Assembly (NCBI GenBank): GCA_052326605.1
Contig: JBKQMB010000043.1
Span: 62,001-126,000, forward strand
Direction of reading: 5' to 3'
Origin: Bog-756 sp052326605
GTDB lineage: Bacteria > Actinomycetota > Acidimicrobiia > Acidimicrobiales > RAAP-2
DNA length: 64,000 bases
Shown: in pieces, positions 41,525 to 50,588 of the stretch
Layout: the number at the start of each line of letters is the position of its first letter
How positions within the stretch are numbered: position 1 is the stretch's first letter
Notes under the pieces: generated by a model
What the model saw: the letters and a program-made list of their open reading frames with translations, nothing else
Told to the model about the DNA's origin: nothing
Databases searched by the model: none
Made by a program: the position numbers and the translations under genes

Positions 41525-42963
41525 CGGGGTGCCCCCAAGGACACGGGCACCCGCTCGGGGATGGGCGCTTCCCCCGACGATGCGTCCATGCTCTCCAACG
41601 CGCGTCGGAGGGACAGCCCGTCGGTGGGAACCACCTCGACCGGGCGGGGCAGGTCGGCGACGGTCAGGTCGTCGAGGAACCTTCCCTCCGAGAGGCAGGA
41701 GTCCGGCAGCAGGTAACGGTGCCCTTCGGGCTGGTGCCGGAGCGCCTCGATCAGGTCGGTGCCGGTCAGGAGGCCCGAGACTCCGATGTTCCCCCCGAAG
41801 TAGTGGTTGACGACGGGCACCAGTCGGATGTCGCGTCGCGGGAGGGATGCCACCAGGGGAGCCAGCACCCTGGCGCCGTACTCCCCGGTCAGGATGGCCA
41901 CGGGTACGCCGTGGTGCGAGGAGTGCACTCCGCCCGGCGCCCGGGGCGACCGGTAGCCCGAGGCCGGCGCCCCGTCCACGGCGGCGAAGAACCCCGGGCG
42001 CACGCCGAGGGCCGCGTGCTCGTCGCCGCCGAAGGCGGCTTCGAAGGCCCTGGCCATGCCCAGCCCGTTCTCGTGCTGGGGGAATCCTTCGTAGGTGTGG
42101 GCCGGAGGGAAGGGCCGCTCGGCCATCAGGTAGTACTCGTCGGCCGCGAACACCATCCGGCGCCCGATGGCGGAGAGGAACGTGTCCTGCCACGCCACAA
42201 TGGTGTCGCACACGGCGGCGGCCTCGTCCCGGGTATGGGGGCGCATGGCTTCCTCGTGGGAGAACCTGCTCACCCCGAGCGGCACGCAGGCCACGGTGGC
42301 CAGCGTGGGATAGCGGTCGAGCACGCCGGCGAGGGTGTCCTCGAGCACCTGCCCATCGTTGCGCCCCGGACACACCACCACCTGCCCGTGGACCTCGATG
42401 CCCCCCTCGAGCAGTGCGCCCAGCCAGCGCAGGCTGGTGGCGCCCCGCCGGTTCCGCAGCAGGTCGGCCCTCCTGTCCGGATCCGTGGCGTGGATGGACA
42501 CGAACAGGGGACTGAGGCGCTCGGTGAGCACCCGTTCGAGGTCCATCTCGGTGAATCGGGTCAGGGTGGTGAAGTTGCCGTAGAGGAAGGACAGGCGGTA
42601 GTCGTCGTCCTTCATGGACAGGCTCCGGCGCATTCCCTTGGGAAGCTGGTGAATGAAGCAGAACTCGCAGTGGTTGTCACAGGTGCGGACCCGGTCGAAG
42701 ACGGCCGAGGAGACTTCGATGCCCAGGGGCTCGCCGGGTTGCTTGCGGACGGACAGCGCCACCGGCTCGGGCAGACCACGCCGGCGGACCACCAGGTCGA
42801 GCTCCGGTTCGTCGACCAGCAGGCTGTACTCGATCACGTCGCGCGGGGACCGCCCGTTGAGGGAGAGGATCTCGTCACCGGATCGGACCCCGGACAGCGC
42901 GGCCGGCGACGATTCGGTGACGGAGACGACCTTGGGTGCCGTCGTCACTCTGGGCGCCGACAT
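41521..42963 (-). CDS. DUF512 radical-SAM protein with PDZ domain
   Basis: A 480-residue protein with an N-terminal PDZ-like domain (about 10-75), then C95-x3-C99-x2-C102 (CDNHCEFC), the radical SAM iron-sulfur motif, and the DUF512 C-terminal domain with VVNHYFGGNIGVSGLLTGTD. The family occurs next to der in Firmicutes and Cyanobacteria as well; its reaction is unknown, but a link to ribosome assembly is suggested by this conserved pairing. ATG 42963 lies six bases after a minus-strand TAACCT. Confidence 0.93.
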   Translation of the reverse strand: MSAPRVTTAPKVVSVTESSPAALSGVRSGDEILSLNGRSPRDVIEYSLLVDEPELDLVVRRRGLPEPVALSVRKQPGEPLGIEVSSAVFDRVRTCDNHCEFCFIHQLPKGMRRSLSMKDDDYRLSFLYGNFTTLTRFTEMDLERVLTERLSPLFVSIHATDPDRRADLLRNRRGATSLRWLGALLEGGIEVHGQVVVCPGRNDGQVLEDTLAGVLDRYPTLATVACVPLGVSRFSHEEAMRPHTRDEAAAVCDTIVAWQDTFLSAIGRRMVFAADEYYLMAERPFPPAHTYEGFPQHENGLGMARAFEAAFGGDEHAALGVRPGFFAAVDGAPASGYRSPRAPGGVHSSHHGVPVAILTGEYGARVLAPLVASLPRRDIRLVPVVNHYFGGNIGVSGLLTGTDLIEALRHQPEGHRYLLPDSCLSEGRFLDDLTVADLPRPVEVVPTDGLSLRRALESMDASSGEAPIPERVPVSLGAPR

Positions 42964-42975
42964 GCAGCCAGGTTA
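42964..42975 (-). promoter_or_regulatory. Leaderless -10 element of the DUF512-der operon
   Basis: Minus-strand TAACCT (plus positions 42970-42975) is followed by six bases and the ATG at 42963. It is divergent from the ispH promoter 60 bases away. Confidence 0.5.
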
Positions 42976-43033
42976 CCTTGTCCCCTGCTCCGCTCCGACG
43001 TCGGGACCGGTCCGGGAAGCCCGAATGCCCCGG

Positions 43034-43045
43034 TAGCCTGGGCAG
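43034..43045 (+). promoter_or_regulatory. Leaderless -10 element of ispH
   Basis: TAGCCT (43034-43039) is followed by six bases and the GTG start at 43046. Confidence 0.5.
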
Positions 43046-44176
43046 GTGACCGTCGATCGAGTGCTCCTGGCCGAGCCCAGGGGGTTCTGTGCCGGGGTGG
43101 AGAAGGCGATCAAGGCGTTGGCCTGGATGGTCAGGGTCTTCGAGCCGCCGGTCTACTGCTACCACGAGATCGTCCACAACCGGCACGTGGTCGACCAGTT
43201 CCGCGCCCACGGCGTCATCTTCGTCGACGACGTACGCGAAGTGCCCGCCGGCGCCCCCCTGATGCTCTCCGCCCACGGATCGGCGCCCGAGGTGGTCTCG
43301 GCCGCACGCGACGAGGGCCGGGTGGTGGTGGACGCCGTCTGCCCCCTCGTCACCAAGGTCCACCATGAGCTCAAGGTCCGGGCCCGGAAGGGCTACACCA
43401 TCCTCTACGTGGGCCACCACGGCCACGAGGAGGCGGTGGGAACGATGGCCGTGGCTCCCGACTCGGTGCAGCTGCTCGAACGTGTCGAGGACGTCGACCG
43501 GATCGCGGATCTCGAGGGCAGTGGCGGAGAGTCCCGCCAGGTGGCACTTCTGGCCCAGACCACCCTCAGCCACGACGAGTGGGCGGGCATCGTCGATCGG
43601 GCGCGCCAACGGTTCCCCGACCTGTGGATGCCCAATCGGAGCGACCTGTGCTTCGCGACCACCAACCGTCAGGCGGCGCTCAAGGCCATCGCCGGGCAGG
43701 CCGACGCGGTGGTGGTCATCGGCTCGGAGAACTCGTCCAACACGGTGGCCCTCGAACAGGTGGCCGTGGCCTTCGGCTGCCCCCGCGTGATCCGGGTCAA
43801 CGACGCCTCCGAGCTGCCCGACGACCTTTCCGGCATCGTCGGGGTCACCGCGGGGGCCTCCGCGCCGGAGGCCCTGGTGCGGGCGGTGGTGGAGCGTCTG
43901 GCCCCCGTCCACGGGGTGCAGGGCTCGGCGGTGACCGTCGAGGAGGAGTACTTCCCTCCCCCACCGGAGCTCCGCGAACTGCTCCGAGCGCTGGTGGCGG
44001 CGCTGTCGTTGCTCAGTGGGGCTCCCGACCCCCACCCGGGCGGGACCGGGCCTCCTGCAGCCGACGCCGAGTCCACGGTGCTGGCCGACGACAGGACCAT
44101 CGCTGCGGCCGATGTGCTCGAGCGGCTGGACGGCTGGTCCGGGGACGTCACGGACCGACGATCGGCGCGAGAATGA
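43046..44176 (+). CDS. ispH: 4-hydroxy-3-methylbut-2-enyl diphosphate reductase IspH
   Basis: The last enzyme of the MEP isoprenoid pathway, 376 residues. The [4Fe-4S] cysteines are Cys15 (GFCAG), Cys99 (DAVCPLVTK) and Cys202 (SDLCFATTN). Conserved His residues lie in HEIVHN and GHHGHEE, and SENSSNT near residue 230 binds the diphosphate. The C-terminal 60 residues, after the catalytic domain, are an extra Ala/Pro-rich tail. GTG start fixed by the -10 element. Confidence 0.97.
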   Translation: MTVDRVLLAEPRGFCAGVEKAIKALAWMVRVFEPPVYCYHEIVHNRHVVDQFRAHGVIFVDDVREVPAGAPLMLSAHGSAPEVVSAARDEGRVVVDAVCPLVTKVHHELKVRARKGYTILYVGHHGHEEAVGTMAVAPDSVQLLERVEDVDRIADLEGSGGESRQVALLAQTTLSHDEWAGIVDRARQRFPDLWMPNRSDLCFATTNRQAALKAIAGQADAVVVIGSENSSNTVALEQVAVAFGCPRVIRVNDASELPDDLSGIVGVTAGASAPEALVRAVVERLAPVHGVQGSAVTVEEEYFPPPPELRELLRALVAALSLLSGAPDPHPGGTGPPAADAESTVLADDRTIAAADVLERLDGWSGDVTDRRSARE

Positions 44177-44180
44177 GACG

Positions 44181-44732
44181 ATGACGACGACGTCGTTCAC
44201 CAGCATGGATGTCTCGACAGGCGACGACTGGGCGCTGATCGGCGCCGAGACCGCCAAGAACCAGGGCCGGGTCGCCGACCGGGTGCTGGGGATGCTGGAC
44301 TCGCTGTCCGACGTCGTCGACGGCTTCGCTGTGGACCAACTGACCCACTGCCTCCAGACGGCCACCAGGGCCGAGCGGGCGGGAGCGGACGACGAACTGG
44401 TGGTGGCATCGCTGTGCCACGACATCGGCAAGGCGGTGTCGGTGCCCAACCACCCGCGCATCGCCGCCGAGATCCTGCGCCCCTACGTGCGGTCGGAGGT
44501 GGTCGCCGCCATCCTCTACCACCAGGACTTCCAGGGCCGGCACTCCTACCACCACTTCCGCATGGACCCCAACCTGCGCGACCACCACCGCGACGAGCCG
44601 TGGTACGAGCTGGCCGAGCGGTTCGCCGACGAGTGGGACCAGACAAGCTTCGACCCCGACTACCCCACCGAGCCCCTCGTCCATTTCGAGCCGAAGGTAC
44701 GGGCGGTCTTCGCCAGGCCACACACGATCTGA
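44181..44732 (+). CDS. HD-domain protein, PhnZ/MIOX-like
   Basis: A 183-residue HD-fold protein. His56, His80-Asp81, His91, His114 and Asp153 could provide six metal ligands. The pattern QLTHCLQTATRAERAGA, LCHDIGKAV, and a late EWDQTSFDPDY with PLVHFEP recalls PhnZ and related diiron oxygenases of the HD family, in place of simple phosphohydrolases. This relation is inferred from motif order. It lies 4 bases after ispH and overlaps the glycosyltransferase gene by one base (TGATG). Confidence 0.8.
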   Translation: MTTTSFTSMDVSTGDDWALIGAETAKNQGRVADRVLGMLDSLSDVVDGFAVDQLTHCLQTATRAERAGADDELVVASLCHDIGKAVSVPNHPRIAAEILRPYVRSEVVAAILYHQDFQGRHSYHHFRMDPNLRDHHRDEPWYELAERFADEWDQTSFDPDYPTEPLVHFEPKVRAVFARPHTI

Positions 44733-45580
44733 TGGCACCGACCCAGCGGCACCGATGGTTGACCCTCCCGGACAATCGCCAGCAACGGCGCTACCGGGAG
44801 CTCCACCGTCTGGCGCTCGACACGGCACGTTCCGACTTCGAGCAGCGCCACCCCCACGCCCGCTTCGGCCCGGTGCTTGCCCTGATCGCCGCCTACGAGG
44901 AGGAGCGCAACATCGGCGGCGTCCTCAAGGACGTGCCGACCCTCATCGGAGATCTGGAGGTCTCCACCCTGGTGGTGGTGGACGGCGGTGGTGACAACAC
45001 CGCCCAGGTCGCCATCGACGCCGGTGTGTTCACCTGCGTGCTGCCGGTCAACCTGGGCCAGGGTGCCGCCCTCCGGCTCGGGTACGAGCTCGCCGCCGAG
45101 CACGGGGCCCGTTTCGTGGTAACCCTCGACGCCGACGGTCAGAACGATCCCTCCGAGATGCCGACCATGCTGGAGCCCCTGCTCGACGGCACCGCCGACT
45201 TCGTCATCGCTTCCCGCCGACTGGGTGTGGACCGGACCACCGACCGGTTCCGGCAGGCGGGCGTCCAGCTCTACGCCTGGATCCTCAACGCCATCGTGTC
45301 CCAGCGGCTCTCCGACTCCTCGAACGGCTACCGCTCGTTCAGGATCGAGTTGCTCGACGACATCCGTCCCCATCTGGTGCAGGACCAGTACCAGACAGCA
45401 GAGGTGGTGATCACCGCGGCAAGCCGCGGCTGGCGTATCACCCAGCAGCCCACGGTGTGGCATCCCCGTGCGTCCGGCCCGTCCAAGAAGGGCGGCAACC
45501 TGTTCTTCGGCCTGCAGTACGCCCGGGTCATCCTCACCACCTGGCTGCGGGTGGCCGTCGGCAACCGTCGGCGTTGGTGA
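44732..45580 (+). CDS. Family 2 glycosyltransferase (DPM/DPG synthase-like)
   Basis: A 282-residue soluble GT-A enzyme. LALIAAYEEERNIGGVLKDV (about 49-68) is the nucleotide-binding start, DGGGDNT the following loop, and TLDADGQNDP (DAD at 133-135) the metal site. VDGGGDNT and LNLGQGAALRLGYE-like segments match dolichyl/polyprenyl-phosphate mannose synthases. A C-terminal membrane anchor is not seen. It may use polyprenyl phosphate from the isoprenoid pathway next to ispH, by inference. Confidence 0.9.
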   Translation: MAPTQRHRWLTLPDNRQQRRYRELHRLALDTARSDFEQRHPHARFGPVLALIAAYEEERNIGGVLKDVPTLIGDLEVSTLVVVDGGGDNTAQVAIDAGVFTCVLPVNLGQGAALRLGYELAAEHGARFVVTLDADGQNDPSEMPTMLEPLLDGTADFVIASRRLGVDRTTDRFRQAGVQLYAWILNAIVSQRLSDSSNGYRSFRIELLDDIRPHLVQDQYQTAEVVITAASRGWRITQQPTVWHPRASGPSKKGGNLFFGLQYARVILTTWLRVAVGNRRRW

Positions 45581-45595
45581 GCGCTTCCGGGCCCC

Positions 45596-45612
45596 GATCC
45601 GGCGCCCGGATC
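45596..45612. terminator. Short hairpin in a convergent gap
   Basis: GATCCGG-CGC-CCGGATC, a perfect 7-bp stem, lies between the convergent glycosyltransferase and plsC genes and reaches into the plsC stop codon. There is no T run. It could act as a bidirectional terminator. Confidence 0.35.
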
Positions 45613-46330
45613 AGTACCGTCCGGTGACCGTCACCGAACGGTCGTAGAGATCCTGGATCGACCGGGTCAGCTCCTCGGTGAGCTGGTGGATCCTGCTGCG
45701 CGGGACCCGGCCGCTTCCGGTGCGCTCCGGGGCGCAAATGGGCTCTCCCACCACCAGGTGGATGTGCTCGGGACGCGGGATCTTCTTCCCCTTGGGCATC
45801 ACCGACGCCGACCCGCCGATGCCCACGGGGATGACCGTCGCCCCCGTGCGGGCGGCGAGGAAGGCCACCCCCTCGTGGAGGTCCGCGACGACCGGGCCCG
45901 AGCGGCGCTCGCCTTCGGGGAAGAGGATGAGGGCCTCTCCGGCTTCGAGTACCTGCTGGGCCCTGCGTAGTGCCTCGCGGTCGGCCGACTCGCGGTGGAC
46001 CGGGAAGGCCCCCACCGAGGGGAGGATCTTGGCCAGCAGGCCGTTCTTCCACAGGGTGTCCTTGGCCATGTAGTGCAGCTTCCGGTCGGTCACCTCTGAG
46101 GCCACGAGGAAGTCGATGAACGAGCGGTGAACCGGGGCGATGATCACCGGCCCCTCGGCCGGCACCCGGTCCGCCCCCTCGACCGTTGTGCGGAACAGCA
46201 GGCGGTTCAGCCCGTGGACCAGCAGCCGGAGGAACCGGTAGATCGGGGTGAACCGAGTGTCCACCCGGAGCTCGATGTCCACCGGGACACCTCCGGCCCC
46301 GCCCTCCTCCCCGTTCGGACTCACAGCCAT
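45611..46330 (-). CDS. plsC: 1-acyl-sn-glycerol-3-phosphate acyltransferase PlsC-like
   Basis: A 239-residue acyltransferase: H68-x4-D73 (HRSFID) is the catalytic motif, GAFPVHRES the second block, FPEGERRSG the phosphate-binding block and IPVGIGGS the fourth. It probably makes phosphatidic acid for phospholipid synthesis. The ATG lies inside the end of cmk (10-base overlap), at the end of an eight-gene operon. Confidence 0.93.
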   Translation of the reverse strand: MAVSPNGEEGGAGGVPVDIELRVDTRFTPIYRFLRLLVHGLNRLLFRTTVEGADRVPAEGPVIIAPVHRSFIDFLVASEVTDRKLHYMAKDTLWKNGLLAKILPSVGAFPVHRESADREALRRAQQVLEAGEALILFPEGERRSGPVVADLHEGVAFLAARTGATVIPVGIGGSASVMPKGKKIPRPEHIHLVVGEPICAPERTGSGRVPRSRIHQLTEELTRSIQDLYDRSVTVTGRY

Positions 46331-46953
46331 GCCACGACCTCCTCCACGATGTCTTCCACCGACCGCTCGGTGGTGTCGATTATCCGGGCACCTTCGGCCA
46401 CCCCCAGGGGTGACACCGAACGGGTGCTGTCGAGCCTGTCCCGGCGCGCCACTGCGTCGGCCCCCTCTTCGGGCCGCCTACGGGCCCGCTCGCTCTCGGA
46501 AGCGGTGAGGTAGATCTTGAGGTCGGCTTGGGGGAGCACCACCGAGCCGATGTCCCTTCCCTCGACGACGCCCCCTCTCCGTGCCGCCACCCACTGGCGT
46601 TGGCGCTCGACGAGGACGGCGCGGACACCGGGGTTTGCCGCGACGGCCGACACCGCCGCACTGACCTCGGGGCCCCGGATGGCCACGGTGATGTCGGAGC
46701 CGTCGGCCACCACACGCTCGCTCACCGTGATGGGCAGCGAGCGTGCGAGGTCGGCCACTCCTTGGCGGTCGCCCAGGTCGATCCCCCGGTCGAGGGCGGC
46801 CCAGGCCACGGCCCGGTACATGGCGCCGGTGTCGAGACGCTCCACGCCGAGACGCTCGCTCAGGGCCCTTGACACGGTCGACTTGCCGGAGCCGGCGGGG
46901 CCGTCGATGGCGATGACCGGGTACGGTCGGCTCGCCGCGTCGACCGCGGTCAT
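46321..46953 (-). CDS. cmk: Cytidylate kinase
   Basis: A 210-residue nucleoside monophosphate kinase that phosphorylates CMP and dCMP. The P-loop is GPAGSGKS (18-25), LDTGAMYRAVAW the CMP-binding helix, and VVEGRDIGSVVLP and RARRRPEEGAD the other conserved blocks. The ATG overlaps the aroA stop by 4 bases; the longer frame is the shadow of aroA. Confidence 0.97.
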   Translation of the reverse strand: MTAVDAASRPYPVIAIDGPAGSGKSTVSRALSERLGVERLDTGAMYRAVAWAALDRGIDLGDRQGVADLARSLPITVSERVVADGSDITVAIRGPEVSAAVSAVAANPGVRAVLVERQRQWVAARRGGVVEGRDIGSVVLPQADLKIYLTASESERARRRPEEGADAVARRDRLDSTRSVSPLGVAEGARIIDTTERSVEDIVEEVVAWL

Positions 46954-48302
46954 CTGCCACCCTCCCCGGTCGAGCCGAGCCGGTTCAGGTCGGCGATGAA
47001 GCCCGGGTAGCTGGTGGCCACCGATTCCCATCCGGTGATGACGGTCACGTCGGTGTCAGTGGGGCAGGCAGCAGCCGCGATGGCGGCCGCCATGGCCATG
47101 CGGTGGTCCCCACGGGCATCGACCCGGCCCGGGTGGAGCGGTCCGCCGGCCCCGGACACCACCAGGTCGTCACCTTCCACGGCGCCCCGGGCGCCGAACG
47201 CCTCGACCAGCTCGGCCGTTCCCGCCAGGCGGTCCGACTCCTTCACCCGCAGTTCGCCCACGTCCCGGAAGGTGGTCCGCCCCTCGGCCCGTGCGGCGGC
47301 CACGGCCAGGATCGGGACCTCGTCGAGCGACGGGATCTCGGCGGACTCGACCACGGTGCCTACCAACCGTGAGGTGCGGCTGGTCACCGATCCGATTCCC
47401 CCGCCGGCCTCTTCGACCTCGATCGCCGCGCCCATCCGTCGGAGCACGTCCAGGAATCCGACGCGCTCGGCGCCCAGTTGGATGCCGGACACGGTGACCC
47501 GGCTGCCGGGGACGATCGCCCCGCCGACCACCCAGAAGGCAGCCTGGGAGGGATCACCCGGCACGGTGAACACCCCGGCCCGCAGGGTGCTCCTCCGCAC
47601 CCGGACAACCCGTCCCGCGCCGGCCTCTTCCACCGTGATGTCGGCCCCGGCGCCGGCAAGCATCTCCTCGGTGTGGGCCCGGGTGGCGACCGGCTCGCGC
47701 ACGACGGTCTCGCCGTCGGCGCCGATGCCGGCGAGGAGGACGGCCGACTTCACCTGGGCGCTCGCCATGGGCGGGGTGTACTCGATGCCGTGCAGGCCCC
47801 CGCCGGTCACGGCGATCGGGGGCAGGCAGCGATGTCCCCGGCCGGCCACGCGGGCGCCCATCTGCCGCAAGGGCTCGGCCACCCTGTCCATCGGCCTCCC
47901 CCGCAGCGAGTCGTCGCCGGTGAGGGTGGTCGTCCCGGGCAATGTGGCAGCTATGCCGGCCAGCAGCCGCATCCCGGTGCCGGAGTTGCCCAGGTCGACC
48001 TGTTCGAGGGGGGCGCGCAGCAGTGACCGTCCACCCTGCACGGTGACCTTCCCCCCGCGGTGATCGACCACGGCACCGAGGGCCGTGACCGCGGCGGAGG
48101 TCCGTGCCACGTCGTCACCGCCCGACAGACCGGCGATGGTCGACGTCCCCTCGGCCAGCGCGGCCAGCAGGAGGGCTCTGTGCGAGATGGACTTGTCTCC
48201 GGGGACCTCGATCGTCCCCACCAGGGACCGGCCGCCGGCGACCTGGCGGATGCGACCTCCTTCCCCGGTGCCCACCGGGTGCGGGGCGCTGCGCCGGCTC
48301 AC
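46950..48302 (-). CDS. aroA: 3-phosphoshikimate 1-carboxyvinyltransferase (EPSP synthase)
   Basis: A 450-residue enzyme of the shikimate pathway. GDKSISHRALLL (Lys37, Ser38, Arg42) begins the shikimate-3-phosphate site, LGNSGTGMRLL contains the PEP-binding loop of the Bacillus-like type, and SLDEVPILAVAAA with RVKESDRL and GDHRMAM complete the active site. GTG 48302 overlaps the tyrA stop (GTGA); the much longer in-frame extension is the shadow of tyrA and was rejected. Confidence 0.95.
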   Translation of the reverse strand: MSRRSAPHPVGTGEGGRIRQVAGGRSLVGTIEVPGDKSISHRALLLAALAEGTSTIAGLSGGDDVARTSAAVTALGAVVDHRGGKVTVQGGRSLLRAPLEQVDLGNSGTGMRLLAGIAATLPGTTTLTGDDSLRGRPMDRVAEPLRQMGARVAGRGHRCLPPIAVTGGGLHGIEYTPPMASAQVKSAVLLAGIGADGETVVREPVATRAHTEEMLAGAGADITVEEAGAGRVVRVRRSTLRAGVFTVPGDPSQAAFWVVGGAIVPGSRVTVSGIQLGAERVGFLDVLRRMGAAIEVEEAGGGIGSVTSRTSRLVGTVVESAEIPSLDEVPILAVAAARAEGRTTFRDVGELRVKESDRLAGTAELVEAFGARGAVEGDDLVVSGAGGPLHPGRVDARGDHRMAMAAAIAAAACPTDTDVTVITGWESVATSYPGFIADLNRLGSTGEGGR

Positions 48303-49453
48303 CGGGTCGGTCCCATCGGCGTACTGCTGGAACGGTAGCCACGCTCGGTCAGGGCGTCGAGGAGGGCGGTCGCTGCCTGTCCGTCCACCACCAGCACCAG
48401 CACGCCGCGGTCGCCCTCCACCGAGTGGGCGATTTCGATGTCGAAGAGGCTGACGGCCAGTTCGGTGGCCAGGGTGGTGATCTCGGCGATCACCCCGATG
48501 CGGTCCGGGACGGGAACCCGCACCTCGACCAGACCCTCCGGAGGGGGGGAATCGTCGGTCAGGGAGCGCCGTGCGGTGGCGGCGCGGCCCAGGATCTCCA
48601 GGAGCGAGGCGTGGTCGTGGTCGGCGACCCTCCGGCGCATGGCCACCAGGGCATCGATCAGGAGCCCGAGAGTCTCCACGATGGCCTGGGCGTTGTCGTC
48701 GCAGATGCCCGGCCAGATGGACGGCTGCCCGGCCGCGATGCGGGTCATGTCCCGGAACCCGCCGGCGGCCAGCTGCAGCAGGGCGGCGTGCTCCTCGCCG
48801 AGGTCGGCGGCCAGGGCCATCAGGGTGGCCGCCGTCAGGTGGGGCACGTGGGACACCACGGCTACCAGCGAGTCGTGCTGGCCCGGGGCCAGGGCCACCA
48901 CGTCGGCGCCCAGGTCGGCCAGGACATTGCGGAGCCGGGTGTATGCGGCCGGATCGGTGGTCGCGGTGGGCGTCAGCACCCAGGTGGCGCCCACGAACAG
49001 CTCGCCCGAGGCCCCGTCCACCCCCACCTGCTCCGACCCGGCCATGGGGTGGCCCCCGATGAACCGTGGATGCTCGATCGAAGCCACCAGGGGACCCTTC
49101 ACACTCCCCACGTCGGTGATGACCGCCCGGGGGTTCCACTCGGTCGAGGACAGGATGTCGGAGATGACGCCTGCAGCCACGTGGACCGGTGTGGCCACCA
49201 CCACCAGGTCGGCCCGGGTGTCGACGCCCTCGGCGGAGAGCGCACCGAGCTCCGCGGCGCGTTCGGCGACGCCGTCGGCCGTGTCCACGCCGCTCACGTG
49301 CCAGCCCCGTCGGCGGAGGGCCAGTCCCATCGAGCCGCCGATCAGACCGGTGCCGAAGATCATGGCGCGGCCGGCAGGCGAGGATCGGGCCCCGTCGACA
49401 GGCTCGGCCCCGACCGGTCCGGTGCTTGCGCCTTCAGTCGGGGAGGTCGTCAC
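48299..49453 (-). CDS. tyrA: Prephenate dehydrogenase with ACT domain
   Basis: A 384-residue tyrosine-branch enzyme. FGTGLIGGSMGLAL (33-46) is the NAD-binding fingerprint, GGHPMAGSEQVGVDGA the prephenate-binding region with its conserved His, and SHVPHLTA a second catalytic-site helix. Residues about 310-384 form an ACT regulatory domain (VPVPDRIGVIAEITTLA), suggesting feedback control by tyrosine. It overlaps aroH by 20 bases. Confidence 0.95.
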   Translation of the reverse strand: MTTSPTEGASTGPVGAEPVDGARSSPAGRAMIFGTGLIGGSMGLALRRRGWHVSGVDTADGVAERAAELGALSAEGVDTRADLVVVATPVHVAAGVISDILSSTEWNPRAVITDVGSVKGPLVASIEHPRFIGGHPMAGSEQVGVDGASGELFVGATWVLTPTATTDPAAYTRLRNVLADLGADVVALAPGQHDSLVAVVSHVPHLTAATLMALAADLGEEHAALLQLAAGGFRDMTRIAAGQPSIWPGICDDNAQAIVETLGLLIDALVAMRRRVADHDHASLLEILGRAATARRSLTDDSPPPEGLVEVRVPVPDRIGVIAEITTLATELAVSLFDIEIAHSVEGDRGVLVLVVDGQAATALLDALTERGYRSSSTPMGPTR

Positions 49454-49802
49454 GGAGTCCCTGGGCGCCCTCGAGGTAGACGTGGTGGATGTCCTCCCGC
49501 GAGTGCTCGGTGGAGACGTGCATCATCAGCCGGATGCACCGCGGCACGGAGCCCACGATGGACAGCTCCCGGGCACAGATCAGGGGAACGGCCCCCAGGC
49601 CCATCGACCGGGCCGCGGTGGCCGGGAACGCCGACACGATGTCCTCGGTGGCCGTGAAGAGGATCGAGATGATGTCCTCCTCGACCAGTCCGTTGCGCTT
49701 CATGATCCGGGCGAGCAGCGCCACCACGCGTTCGGTGATGTACTCGGGGGTGTCGTCGTCGACCGTGGTGGCGCCGCGGATGGCTCGAACGGAAAGTGGC
49801 AT
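49434..49802 (-). CDS. aroH: Chorismate mutase, AroH type
   Basis: A 122-residue monofunctional trimeric chorismate mutase. VRAIRGATT is the N-terminal Arg strand, CARE (76-79) and PRCIR (87-91) supply the active-site Glu and Arg, and VYLEGAQGLRDDL the C-terminal Tyr region, all as in Bacillus AroH. ATG lies nine bases after a minus-strand TAACAT. It converts chorismate to prephenate for tyrA downstream. Confidence 0.95.
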   Translation of the reverse strand: MPLSVRAIRGATTVDDDTPEYITERVVALLARIMKRNGLVEEDIISILFTATEDIVSAFPATAARSMGLGAVPLICARELSIVGSVPRCIRLMMHVSTEHSREDIHHVYLEGAQGLRDDLPD

Positions 49803-49814
49803 CAGCCAGGCATG

Positions 49815-50588
49815 TTACTCAGGGGCCGGCTCCGGTTCCGACGGAGCGGCCTCCGAGCGGACGGCCGCAGTGGCCAGGCTGCGCACCTCGTCGAAGGACA
49901 GTGTGCGATAGGAGCCCGGGCCCAGCGACGGATCGGTGATCGGGCCGATCCGCGTCCGTACCAGCCGGAGCACCGGATGGCCCACCGCTTGGCACATCCG
50001 GCGGATCTGACGGTTCCGCCCCTCGTGGATCACGATCCGGAGAAGCGACGGTGCCACGACCGCGACCCGGGCCGGTGCCGTCGGCCCGTCCTCGAGCTCC
50101 ACCCCGTCGCGCAGCCGCCTCACCGCGCCGGAGCTGGGTTCGCCCTCGACGTGGACCAGGTACTCCTTGGGGACCCCGAACGACGGATGGGTGAGCCGGT
50201 GGGTCAACTCGCCGTCGTTGGTCAGGACCAGGAGCCCCTCCGAGTCCATGTCGAGGCGTCCGACCGGATAGACCCGTGGCTCGTCCGGCACCAACGAGAC
50301 CACCGTGGGCCGGCCGTGGGTGTCCTCGGCGGTGCTGACCACACCAGCCGGCTTGTTCAACAGGTAGTGGACCAGGCCCGGCCGCACTGGCAGGGGAACC
50401 CCGTCCAGCTCCACCAGGTCGACGGCGGTGTCCACCCGGCGGCCCAGCACCGGGACCTCGCCGTTAACGGTGACTCGGCCATCGGTGATCAGCTCCTCGC
50501 AGACCCGGCGTGAACCGACCCCGGCACGGGCCAGCACCTTCTGCAGCCGCTCCCCCGTCGACAGGGGAGCCGGGGAGCCCTCAGCCAT
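49815..50588 (-). CDS. rluB: 23S rRNA pseudouridine synthase RluB/RsuA family
   Basis: A 257-residue enzyme with an S4 RNA-binding domain (about 10-60, RLQKVLARAGVGSRRVCEEL) followed by the catalytic domain with the GRLDMDSEGLLVLTND Asp motif and RIVIHEGRNRQIRRMC. It overlaps the end of scpB by 8 bases, the order found in Mycobacterium and Bacillus. The C-terminal 20 residues are an acidic Pro-rich tail. Confidence 0.96.
   Translation of the reverse strand: MAEGSPAPLSTGERLQKVLARAGVGSRRVCEELITDGRVTVNGEVPVLGRRVDTAVDLVELDGVPLPVRPGLVHYLLNKPAGVVSTAEDTHGRPTVVSLVPDEPRVYPVGRLDMDSEGLLVLTNDGELTHRLTHPSFGVPKEYLVHVEGEPSSGAVRRLRDGVELEDGPTAPARVAVVAPSLLRIVIHEGRNRQIRRMCQAVGHPVLRLVRTRIGPITDPSLGPGSYRTLSFDEVRSLATAAVRSEAAPSEPEPAPE

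Noticed and set aside
41525..42373. 283-codon extension of der
   Set aside because: Off-frame shadow of the DUF512 gene; ATG at 41524 gives the typical Der N-terminus.
48303..49139. 279-codon N-terminal extension of aroA
   Set aside because: It is an off-frame shadow of tyrA; the GTG overlapping the tyrA stop gives the normal EPSP synthase length.
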